DNA from: Bacteroidota bacterium
GTDB taxonomy: Bacteria > Bacteroidota > Bacteroidia > Bacteroidales > SZUA-534
Length of the DNA: 26,356 nt
Assembly: GCA_020047835.1 (NCBI GenBank)
Contig: JAIFNJ010000225.1
Span: 1 to 26,356, forward strand
Reading direction: 5' to 3'
The translations under genes and the position numbers were made by a program. Positions within the stretch are counted from its first letter, which is position 1; each line of letters opens with the position of its first letter. The notes beneath the pieces were generated by a model. The model saw only the letters and a list, made by a program, of their open reading frames with translations. It was not told the DNA's origin and did no database searches. Shown here piece after piece: positions 1 to 7,104 of the stretch.

Positions 1-124
1 GGGTGTGGCTAAAATTCCTTTCGAAAAATGGGTGCGTTGGGTTTGGCCAATTATATTGATATTGTTTATTTTAGGATTTCTATTATTGATACCAACCGTA
101 GTAATGGATTTGAACGGTTTTTAA
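1..124 (+). CDS. C-terminal end of a membrane transporter (YfcC/carboxylate carrier-like), partial
   Basis: The window opens inside a gene. The frame beginning at base 2 reads 40 codons to a TAA at 122-124. The fragment has a short charged and tryptophan-rich stretch (FEKWVRWVWP), then one strongly hydrophobic segment of about 17 residues, then a short polar tail (MDLNGF). This is the shape of the last transmembrane helix of a polytopic carrier. The FEKW..W pattern recalls YfcC-family permeases, which are often next to isoaspartyl dipeptidase genes; that family assignment is inference from a short piece. The next gene starts 11 bases later on the same strand, so the two are probably co-transcribed and the carrier may import a substrate for the peptidases downstream. 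Confidence 0.55.
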   Translation, partial: GVAKIPFEKWVRWVWPIILILFILGFLLLIPTVVMDLNGF

Positions 125-135
125 CTTTTTGAAAA

Positions 136-1221
136 ATGATTTTAATTAAAAATATTTCCGTTTTTCAACCCAATGCGTTGGGTTTAAAAGATGTTTTGGT
201 AGCCGGCGAAAAGATTGTTGCCATTGAAAGCAGCATTGATATTAAATCACTTTCCAATATCGATATAACGGTTATAGATGGAACGTCCAAAAAATTGATT
301 CCCGGATTGATTGATGCCCATGCTCACATAGCAGGGGCCGGTGGCGAAGGAGGTCCTTCAACCCGGACACCCGAAATGCACCTCTCCCATATGCTCGATG
401 GAGGAATAACCACCATTGTAGGCTGTTTAGGTACGGACGGATTCACCCGTTCGCTGGAAGGGGTTTTAATGAAGGTAAAAGCATTGAAAGCCGAAGGAGT
501 TTCAGCCTTTATGTACACTGGTTCGTATCAGGTTCCTACCCCCACTTTGCTGGGCGATGTGGCCAGAGATATTGCCCTAATCGAAGAGGTTATTGGCATC
601 GGTGAAATTGCTCTTTCCGATCACCGGAGCTCTTGCCCCACGGTACACGAATTGATGCGCTTGGTGGAACATGCACGGGTTGGTGGAATGTTGGGAGGTA
701 AAGCCGGCATTGCCAACATCCATTTAGGGGATGCCAAAAATCCGTTTCAGCCCATTTACGATGCGGTAAATCAGAGTGAATTGAAACTCACCCAGTTTTT
801 TCCAACCCACTGCAGCCGGAATCATTACCTGTTCGAAGACGCAAAAAAATATGGCGTAAAGGGCTATGTCGATTTAACAGCCAGTTCGTACCCGTATGAC
901 ATGGAAAACGAAATAAAACCGTCGAAAGCCATTGGCGAATTGATCCTGGTAAGTATAGATATGGGGTACCCGATTTCGGTTTTTTCAGAATTAAAAGATG
1001 CCGTTTTACAAGAGAAGATGCCACTTGATTTGGCCTTAAAAGTTTTAACCTCGAATTTGGCCGATATTTTAAAACTGAAAAGCAAAGGTCGTATTGAAGT
1101 GGGCAAAGATGCTGATTTAGTAGTGCTTGACAACAATTGGGAAATATCTGATTTAATCGCCCGAGGACAATTGATGACCCATAACTACCAGCGATTGAAA
1201 AAAGGAACGTACGAAATCTAA
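136..1221 (+). CDS. iadA: Isoaspartyl dipeptidase (beta-aspartyl peptidase) homologue, catalytic segment apparently deleted
   Basis: A 361-residue cytoplasmic amidohydrolase-superfamily protein. The family cleaves beta-aspartyl dipeptides formed from damaged proteins. Visible motifs are the metal HxH (H62, H64), GEGGP with E71, Y131, SDHRSS with R164, H196 in NIHLGD, and H225/R228 in PTHCSRN, ending with the usual GRIEVGKDADLVVLD C-terminus. The position of the carboxylated lysine of the E. coli enzyme is E157 (GEIALSDHR), a variant I recall in other homologues. The region that should hold the catalytic, metal-binding Asp motif (SDG-x-GS-x-P, Asp285 in E. coli) is missing. Between TASS (249-252) and LTSN there are about 52 residues, against about 75 in E. 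coli IadA. The total is 361 against 390 residues. D275 in VSIDMG is the only nearby acidic candidate. The reading frame is kept. Family call strong; activity doubtful. Confidence 0.88.
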   Translation: MILIKNISVFQPNALGLKDVLVAGEKIVAIESSIDIKSLSNIDITVIDGTSKKLIPGLIDAHAHIAGAGGEGGPSTRTPEMHLSHMLDGGITTIVGCLGTDGFTRSLEGVLMKVKALKAEGVSAFMYTGSYQVPTPTLLGDVARDIALIEEVIGIGEIALSDHRSSCPTVHELMRLVEHARVGGMLGGKAGIANIHLGDAKNPFQPIYDAVNQSELKLTQFFPTHCSRNHYLFEDAKKYGVKGYVDLTASSYPYDMENEIKPSKAIGELILVSIDMGYPISVFSELKDAVLQEKMPLDLALKVLTSNLADILKLKSKGRIEVGKDADLVVLDNNWEISDLIARGQLMTHNYQRLKKGTYEI

Positions 1222-1233
1222 AAACCGAACCGG

Positions 1234-2730
1234 ATGAAATTAGTATTTAGTATTATTTTATGGCTAATGGTCACCATTACCATGAGTCAGAATATAACAA
1301 CACCACTGGAATTCAATAATTTCAGCCGGCCAACTTCCTACGAAGAGTTGTCAAGGTATGTAAAACTTCTTGATTCCATTAGTCCTGAAATAGTGGTTGC
1401 GACGATTGGAAAATCGGTTCAAGGACGAAATTTATATGCTCTTAAGTTTTCAACCTCAGAATTTGGGAAAGATACCTCCAAAATTAAAGTCCTGATATTT
1501 GCCCAACAACACGGTAATGAGCAATCGGGGAAAGAGGGTGCCCTCCTATTGGCACAGGAACTGATAAAACCTGAAAATCAATATTTATGGGATAAAATGG
1601 ACCTTGCTATCATTCCCCAAGTGAATCCCGATGGAGCCGAAGCCAATAAACGTCGTAATGGAAATACTATGGACCTCAACCGGAGCCATCTTACTTTATT
1701 CGAGCCCGAATTGATTGCTTTGCATCATTTCTTTGATACTTATTGGTTCGAAGTAAACATGGATGTGCATGAATATTCCCCCTATGGTGAAACCTATAAA
1801 GAATTTGGATATCGGAATAATTCCCGGGAACTGATTGGTTGCAATACCAATATCAATATATCCGAAGCCTTACGCAATCTTTCAAACCAGGGTTTTGTTC
1901 CTTACTTTAATCAGTACCTCAATGAAAGGAACATTTCCAATTCCATTTATACTCCCGGCGGCCCTCCAGAGATTGACTACATCCGCCACAGTACGTATGA
2001 CATTAACGACGGCCGGCAAAGTTTTGGTATCCAGAACTCCTTTTCATTTATTCTTGAAGGATTGAATGGTCCCGATAATTATAAAGATAGCATTCAAATG
2101 CGCGCCGAAGGGCAGAAAACAGGCATGATGGCGCTAATAACCTATTGCTATCAAAATAAGGAAACCATAAAAACACTGGTAGCAAAAGAAAGAAACCAAT
2201 TGATAACTCAAGAACCCGGTAGTTTGGTTTCCATTCAAATGGAACACGTAAAAGATGGCCGTAAATTAAATTTACCGGTTTATTCCTATGCCACCGGAGC
2301 CGATTCCATCATAATTGTGAACGATTACCGCCCTGTAGTAAAAAGTATTCATGACGTTACCAAACCCATTGGATACCTGATACCCAAACAGTTGAACGAA
2401 GTGGTTGATTGGGCTACAAGACACTCCTTAAAAACAGAACCTTTTTCAGTTAGTAAATCCGCTATCATTGAGGAATACCTAGTAACCACCATCGATTCCA
2501 TGGATTTTGAGCGCGATACCATTGTAAATCCCAACCTCACTGTACGAACCCTTTCAAAAAAAGAACTGAAAGGCGATTACCTTTTTATCCCCACCAACCA
2601 ATTGAAGGGAAACTTGCTGGTAATTGCACTGGAGCCTAAATCGGAGTTGGGGTTGGTTACCTATAAATCGTTCAGCCATTTACTAAAGGCAGGACAAAAA
2701 TATCCAATCCTGAGGGTGGTAAAGAATTAA
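1234..2730 (+). CDS. Secreted M14-family zinc carboxypeptidase
   Basis: A 498-residue protein with an N-terminal signal peptide (hydrophobic residues about 3-17, cut near SQ at 18-19). It carries the M14 metallocarboxypeptidase signature: zinc ligands H93 and E96 in QQHGNEQSG, substrate-binding N149/R150 in MDLNRSH, third zinc ligand H179 in MDVHEYSP, and a probable catalytic glutamate E275 in FILEGLNG. The family removes C-terminal amino acids from peptides, here in the periplasm or outside the cell. The roughly 200 C-terminal residues after the catalytic domain are not recognised; they look like a beta-rich accessory domain. The gene starts 12 bases after the isoaspartyl dipeptidase and probably shares its transcript. 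The chosen ATG gives a clean signal peptide. Exact substrate unknown. Confidence 0.85.
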   Translation: MKLVFSIILWLMVTITMSQNITTPLEFNNFSRPTSYEELSRYVKLLDSISPEIVVATIGKSVQGRNLYALKFSTSEFGKDTSKIKVLIFAQQHGNEQSGKEGALLLAQELIKPENQYLWDKMDLAIIPQVNPDGAEANKRRNGNTMDLNRSHLTLFEPELIALHHFFDTYWFEVNMDVHEYSPYGETYKEFGYRNNSRELIGCNTNINISEALRNLSNQGFVPYFNQYLNERNISNSIYTPGGPPEIDYIRHSTYDINDGRQSFGIQNSFSFILEGLNGPDNYKDSIQMRAEGQKTGMMALITYCYQNKETIKTLVAKERNQLITQEPGSLVSIQMEHVKDGRKLNLPVYSYATGADSIIIVNDYRPVVKSIHDVTKPIGYLIPKQLNEVVDWATRHSLKTEPFSVSKSAIIEEYLVTTIDSMDFERDTIVNPNLTVRTLSKKELKGDYLFIPTNQLKGNLLVIALEPKSELGLVTYKSFSHLLKAGQKYPILRVVKN

Positions 2731-2796
2731 GTGCTTTTTTGATTCGGGAACAACTTTCCTGAAATTGAATGTATTAACAATTAAAAAATTAAAGCC

Positions 2797-3906
2797 ATGC
2801 GTTTTGACCGGATTGAACTCATTCACGTAAAGTTAATTTTAAGGGCTCCCTTTGTGACCTCCATGGGGGTTGAAAACGACGAAGAGCACATTATAGTGCG
2901 GGTGGATGGTGAAGGAATCACCGGTTGGGGAGAAAGCGTAGCCGAAGGCACCCCTTTTTATTCCTATGAAACGGTTCCCACTGCTTGGCACATTTTGCGC
3001 GATTTTTTGATTCCATCCATCTTGGGAAAAGAGTTGTCAAATGTAGCCGAAGCCCTATCCCTTTATGAAAAGGTTCGTGGGCACATGATGGCCAAAGCCG
3101 GGTTGGAAGCTGCCCTTTGGGATGCTTTTGCCAAATCGCAAAATATTTCCTTATCGAAAATGATGGGTGGGGTTCGTCAAAAAATTGATGCAGGGGTAAG
3201 TATTGGTATTCAACCTACCGAACAAGTGATGATTCAGAAGGTGGAAGGATACCTGAAAGAAGGATATAAACGGATGAAGATTAAAATTGCCCCAGGCAGC
3301 GATATCCAGTTTGTGCAAGCGCTGCGTAAAGAGTTCCCCAACCTGCAACTATGGGTTGATGCCAATTCAGCTTATTCGCTTAACGACATTGCCTTATTCA
3401 AAAAGATGGATGAATACGGACTGGAGCTGATAGAACAGCCCTTAGGATACGATGACATATACGAGCACTCAAAACTCCAAAAGGAAATAAAAACGCCCAT
3501 TTGCCTCGACGAAAGCGTTCATTCGCTCGATGATACCCGCGCCGCCATTGAACTGGGCAGTTGTCGAATCATCAACATAAAGCCGGGCAGGGTAGGCGGA
3601 TTTACCGAATCAAAACTCATTCACGATTATTGTGCCTCCAAAAATATTCCCGTTTGGTGTGGGGGTATGCTGGAATCGGGCATTGGCCGGGCAGGTAACG
3701 TAGCGTTAGCATCGTTGCCCAATTTTACCCTTCCGGGCGATATTTCCTCGAGCAAGCGTCATTATCTGGAGGACATTGTGGAACCAGAATTTGTGATTAA
3801 CCCCGACGGTACCATGAACGTTCCCACTAAACCGGGAATTGGCGTGGAAGTAAATATGAAAATGCTGCAAAAGGTAACCATACGAAGGGATGTTTTTAAA
3901 GTGTAA
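2797..3906 (+). CDS. Enolase-superfamily epimerase/racemase (N-acylamino acid racemase / o-succinylbenzoate synthase type)
   Basis: A 369-residue cytoplasmic enzyme of the muconate-lactonizing subgroup of the enolase superfamily. It has the catalytic KxK (K161, K163 in RMKIKIAPG), metal ligands D188 (VDANSAY), E213 (IEQPL) and D238 (LDESV), the second-side lysine K262 (NIKPGRVGG), and the C-terminal GGMLESGIGRAGN loop. The whole pattern matches the N-succinylamino acid racemase / o-succinylbenzoate synthase branch, whose members are often bifunctional. No other menaquinone genes are nearby. Its neighbours are peptidases, so racemisation of N-acyl amino acids or dipeptide epimerisation is the more likely job (inference). 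It starts 66 bases after the carboxypeptidase and is complete at the usual family length. Sequence alone cannot separate MenC from racemase activity. Confidence 0.85.
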   Translation: MRFDRIELIHVKLILRAPFVTSMGVENDEEHIIVRVDGEGITGWGESVAEGTPFYSYETVPTAWHILRDFLIPSILGKELSNVAEALSLYEKVRGHMMAKAGLEAALWDAFAKSQNISLSKMMGGVRQKIDAGVSIGIQPTEQVMIQKVEGYLKEGYKRMKIKIAPGSDIQFVQALRKEFPNLQLWVDANSAYSLNDIALFKKMDEYGLELIEQPLGYDDIYEHSKLQKEIKTPICLDESVHSLDDTRAAIELGSCRIINIKPGRVGGFTESKLIHDYCASKNIPVWCGGMLESGIGRAGNVALASLPNFTLPGDISSSKRHYLEDIVEPEFVINPDGTMNVPTKPGIGVEVNMKMLQKVTIRRDVFKV

Positions 3907-3981
3907 TAGTTTTTTTATCAACGTTTATTTGCAGTCGGTAAATCCATGCTATATAAATAGTAATTCTTTATCTTTTTTAAC

Positions 3982-3989
3982 TAATTTTG
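3982..3989 (+). promoter_or_regulatory. Bacteroidota -7 element upstream of pdxS
   Basis: TAATTTTG fits the Bacteroidota -7 consensus TAnnTTTG. It lies 26 bases before the ATG at 4016, which puts the transcription start about 20 bases upstream of the gene. No good TTTG -33 box is seen at the usual spacing. Its position argues against an upstream start for pdxS that would overlap the previous gene. Confidence 0.45.
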
Positions 3990-4015
3990 CGCCGAAATAT
4001 AAACCTAATTGTGAG

Positions 4016-4831
4016 ATGGAAAATAATCGTTTTGAGCTGAATGCTCAGCTTGCGCAGATGTTAAAAGGAGGGGTGATAATGGATGTAACAAACCCTGAAC
4101 AAGCAAAGATTGCCGAGGAAGCGGGAGCTGTGGCTGTGATGGCCCTGGAACGCGTTCCGGCCGATATTCGCGCTAATGGAGGTGTTGCCCGTATGTCGGA
4201 TCCTGAGATGATTGCTCAAATTCAGGCAACGGTTTCTATTCCGGTAATGGCTAAAGCCCGCATCGGACATTTTGTAGAAGCACAAATTTTGGAAGCATTA
4301 AAAATTGACTATATCGACGAGAGTGAAGTGTTAACTCCTGCCGACGATGAAAATCATATCGATAAATCGAAATTCAAGGTGCCATTTGTTTGCGGAGCCC
4401 GCAATTTGGGTGAAGCTGCACGTAGAATTGCCGAAGGAGCTGCCATGATTCGTACTAAAGGCGAGGCCGGTACCGGCGATGTAGTGGAAGCCGTTCGTCA
4501 CATGCGCCAGATGAACAGCGACATACGCATCCTTTGTGGATTGGACGAAGCTGAAGTAATGCCTTTCTGTAAAAACAACGGCATCCCTTATCACATTGCA
4601 CAACAAGTGCGCAAACTGGGCCGCTTACCGGTGGTGAACTTTGCTGCAGGAGGTATTGCAACTCCAGCAGGCGATCCGGCAAAAAGAGCCCGCGCCATTG
4701 TAAAAGCTACCGCATATTATAACGATCCGGTTAAGGTAATGGAGGCTTCAAAAGGAATTGGCGAACCGATGGTAGGCATTGGAATTTCAACCATGAAAGA
4801 GGAAGATAAAATTGCCAAACGAGGCTGGTAA
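4016..4831 (+). CDS. pdxS: PLP synthase subunit PdxS, internally deleted
   Basis: A 271-residue protein. PdxS makes pyridoxal 5'-phosphate from ribose 5-phosphate, glyceraldehyde 3-phosphate and ammonia supplied by PdxT. The first 218 residues are textbook PdxS: D23 (MDV), K80 (MAKARIGH, the Schiff-base lysine), K148 (RTKGEAGTG) and NFAAGGIATPA. The sequence then jumps from A218 to G219 (ATPA|GDPAKRA). Family members have about 22 more residues at this point, covering DAALMMQLG and the GVFVGSGIF phosphate-binding strand (last strand of the TIM barrel). Usual length is about 290. The frame is intact and the C-terminus (ERGW-like KRGW) is normal. The ATG at 4016 was chosen because upstream in-frame codons overlap the previous gene and lie before the promoter. 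As read, a functional barrel is unlikely. Confidence 0.9.
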   Translation: MENNRFELNAQLAQMLKGGVIMDVTNPEQAKIAEEAGAVAVMALERVPADIRANGGVARMSDPEMIAQIQATVSIPVMAKARIGHFVEAQILEALKIDYIDESEVLTPADDENHIDKSKFKVPFVCGARNLGEAARRIAEGAAMIRTKGEAGTGDVVEAVRHMRQMNSDIRILCGLDEAEVMPFCKNNGIPYHIAQQVRKLGRLPVVNFAAGGIATPAGDPAKRARAIVKATAYYNDPVKVMEASKGIGEPMVGIGISTMKEEDKIAKRGW

Positions 4832-4860
4832 CCATTGATAATTAGTATTCAACATATTCA

Positions 4861-4898
4861 AAAACCTGATGGATTTTACTAAACTATCAGGTTTTTTT
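4861..4898 (+). terminator. Intrinsic terminator between pdxS and pdxT
   Basis: The 10-base arm AAAACCTGAT (4861-4870) pairs perfectly with ATCAGGTTTT (4886-4895) around a 15-base loop, and a run of seven T (4892-4898) follows. It lies inside what is normally a continuous pdxST operon, 13 bases before the pdxT ATG. Confidence 0.8.
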
Positions 4899-4911
4899 CA
4901 ATTTATATTAA

Positions 4912-5568
4912 ATGACAACACGCAATAAAATTGGGATATTGGATTTGCAAGGAGGTGTTCATGAACACGCATTCCATTTGCAGTCTCTAGGAATAGAACC
5001 GGTAAGAGTGAAAGTAGCAGAGCAACTTGATGATCTGGCCGGATTGATTTTACCAGGTGGCGAAAGTACCTGCTTAATCAGGCTCCTAAACATTTTTGAG
5101 ATTACGCCGAAGCTAAAAGCCGCCCATGCCGATGGAATGAAAATTTGGGGAACCTGTGCCGGTGCCATTCTAATCGCAAATCGCATTGAAGGCGACCAAC
5201 CTCAATTAGGATTAATGGATATTACTGTTGCCCGAAATGCATTCGGATACCAGATTGATAGTTTTAATACCATAGTGAATATCCCCAAAGTATCGAAAAA
5301 AGATATGGAACTAACATTTATCCGAGCTCCAAAAATAAGAGCTGTCGGAAAAGGGGTGGACGCTCTGCTCCATATTGATGATTACATTGCCGCTGCGGAA
5401 AGCGAAAAATGCTTGGCTACTGTATTTCATCCAGAATTGACTCCATCGCTGGCTTTTCATAAGTATTTTGTTGAAAAATGTGGAATTACTATTACATCAG
5501 AATTAACTGAAATTCCTGAACGAACCAGCTGGATGCAGTTTGCACGAATTGCAAATCCCACAAAATAA
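4912..5568 (+). CDS. pdxT: PLP synthase glutaminase subunit PdxT
   Basis: A 218-residue class-I-like glutamine amidotransferase that hydrolyses glutamine and channels ammonia to PdxS. Visible motifs are LDLQGGV at the N-terminus, LPGGEST (oxyanion region, 47-53), the nucleophile C82 in GTCAG, SFNT, FIRAPKI, and the catalytic pair H173/E175 in VFHPELT. The length is slightly above the roughly 195-residue B. subtilis protein because of a C-terminal tail (EIPERTSWMQFARI), and nothing is missing. It follows pdxS by 80 bases, but a strong terminator sits in that gap and no TAnnTTTG box is obvious. It must therefore be read by readthrough or from an unrecognised promoter. Confidence 0.95.
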   Translation: MTTRNKIGILDLQGGVHEHAFHLQSLGIEPVRVKVAEQLDDLAGLILPGGESTCLIRLLNIFEITPKLKAAHADGMKIWGTCAGAILIANRIEGDQPQLGLMDITVARNAFGYQIDSFNTIVNIPKVSKKDMELTFIRAPKIRAVGKGVDALLHIDDYIAAAESEKCLATVFHPELTPSLAFHKYFVEKCGITITSELTEIPERTSWMQFARIANPTK

Positions 5569-5594
5569 AAAAGAGAGCCAATGCCCTCTTTTTT
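5567..5594. terminator. Bidirectional terminator between convergent pdxT and ahcY
   Basis: An A-rich arm AAAAAAGAG (5567-5575) pairs with CTCTTTTTT (5586-5594); two further G-C pairs close a CAAT loop. A tracts on one side and T tracts on the other allow use on both strands. It starts at the pdxT stop codon and lies 38 bases beyond the ahcY stop on the opposite strand. Confidence 0.7.
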
Positions 5595-5632
5595 ATTTTA
5601 TGAATGTTTTTATTGCAATTAAATACTTGATT

Positions 5633-7090
5633 CTAATATCGGTAATGATCCGATTTATAAGGTCCCTCAACAGGAATTCCCAAATAGTTTGCCTGCTCTG
5701 GAGTCAACTGGGTTAACTTAACCCCTAATTTATCAAGGTGCAAGCGGGCTACTTTTTCATCAAGGTGCTTTGGCAAAGTATATACCTGATTCTGGTATTT
5801 TCCTGTCTGCAAATGCAGCTCAATTTGAGCCAACACCTGATTGGTGAATGATGCCGACATCACAAAACTTGGATGACCGGTAGCACAGCCAAGATTTAAT
5901 AAACGACCCTCGGCAAGAATTAAAACACTATGCCCATCTTTAAAAGTCCACTTATCGTATTGAGGTTTAATATTAGTACGAACAATTCCTGGAATTTTTG
6001 CCAATTGAGCCATCTGAATTTCATTGTCGAAATGGCCAATATTACCCACAATAGCCATATTCTTCATTTGGCTCATGTGTTTTGCCGTAATGATATCTTT
6101 ATTGCCAGTAGTAGTTACAAAAATATCGGCATAAGTTACCACATCTTCCACTGTTTTTACTTCAAAACCTTCCATTGCTGCCTGCAAGGCACAAATTGGG
6201 TCAATTTCAGTAATAATCACCCGGGCTCCTTGTCCGCGAAGCGATTGCGCACTTCCTTTACCCACATCACCATAACCGCAAACCACGGCAACTTTTCCAG
6301 CAAGCATCACATCTGAAGCACGCATAATTCCATCAGTAAGGGAATGACGGCAACCATAAAGGTTATCAAATTTCGATTTGGTTACCGAATCATTTACATT
6401 TATAGCCGGGAAAGGCAGTTTGCCCTGTTCAGCCAACTGATATAACCGATGCACACCAGTAGTTGTTTCTTCCGAAACTCCCCGGATTTGGCTCCGCATT
6501 TTAGTCCAACAATTGGGCTCTTTAGCCATAACCTTGCGGCACAAAGCCAAAAATACACCCCATTCTTCGGAGTCTTTCTCAGGGTTAAATGCCGGTACTT
6601 TTCCATCAGCCTCAAATTCGGCACCTTTTACAACTAACATGGTAGCATCGCCTCCATCATCAAGAATCAGGTTTGGTCCAGTTCCATCAGGCCAGCGTAA
6701 TGCCTGCTCGGTACACCACCAATATTCTTCTAACGATTCGCCCTTCCATGCGTAAACAGGTGTTCCTTTAGGGTTATCAATAGTTCCATTTTTTCCTACA
6801 ACAACTGCTGCTGCTGCATGATCCTGGGTTGAAAAAATATTGCACGATACCCAGCGAACATCGGCGCCTAATTCAACCAATGTTTCAATAAGTATGGCTG
6901 TTTGAACCGTCATGTGCAACGACCCCATAATTTTTGCTCCAGCCAATGGTTTTTTACCTTTATATTCTTGGCGCAGGGCCATTAAACCCGGCATTTCAAT
7001 TTCAGCTAAATCAAGCTCTTTTCTTCCCCATTCGGCTAACTTAATGTCAGCAATTTTAAAAGGGACTGTTGATTTTAATACTTCCGTCAT
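5633..7090 (-). CDS. ahcY: Adenosylhomocysteinase (S-adenosylhomocysteine hydrolase)
   Basis: A 485-residue cytoplasmic enzyme that splits S-adenosylhomocysteine to adenosine and homocysteine, keeping methylation reactions running. It is complete and canonical: GSLHMTVQTA near 56-65, SCNIFSTQDHAAAA (82-95), NVNDSVTKSKFDN with K238 and D242 (active-site Lys/Asp), the NAD-binding GYGDVGKG (272-279), TGNKDI, GNIGHFDNEI, LNLGCATGHPS and the C-terminal KSDHYRY, whose Lys and Tyr are conserved in the family. It includes the roughly 40-residue insert after DGGDAT found in many bacterial forms. It follows the protease gene by only 14 bases and is probably co-transcribed with it. No SAH or SAM riboswitch fits in that gap. 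Confidence 0.98.
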   Translation of the reverse strand: MTEVLKSTVPFKIADIKLAEWGRKELDLAEIEMPGLMALRQEYKGKKPLAGAKIMGSLHMTVQTAILIETLVELGADVRWVSCNIFSTQDHAAAAVVVGKNGTIDNPKGTPVYAWKGESLEEYWWCTEQALRWPDGTGPNLILDDGGDATMLVVKGAEFEADGKVPAFNPEKDSEEWGVFLALCRKVMAKEPNCWTKMRSQIRGVSEETTTGVHRLYQLAEQGKLPFPAINVNDSVTKSKFDNLYGCRHSLTDGIMRASDVMLAGKVAVVCGYGDVGKGSAQSLRGQGARVIITEIDPICALQAAMEGFEVKTVEDVVTYADIFVTTTGNKDIITAKHMSQMKNMAIVGNIGHFDNEIQMAQLAKIPGIVRTNIKPQYDKWTFKDGHSVLILAEGRLLNLGCATGHPSFVMSASFTNQVLAQIELHLQTGKYQNQVYTLPKHLDEKVARLHLDKLGVKLTQLTPEQANYLGIPVEGPYKSDHYRY

Positions 7091-7104
7091 AATATATTCT
7101 ATAA

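Noticed and set aside
3890..4015. Longer N-terminus for PdxS
   Set aside because: It overlaps the end of the racemase gene, lies before the TAATTTTG box, and family members begin near 4016.
5930..6316. Plus-strand open frame antisense to ahcY
   Set aside because: Shadow of a highly conserved gene; no signal of its own.
7091..7104. SAH or SAM riboswitch before ahcY
   Set aside because: The gap to the upstream gene is only 14 bases, so no riboswitch fits.
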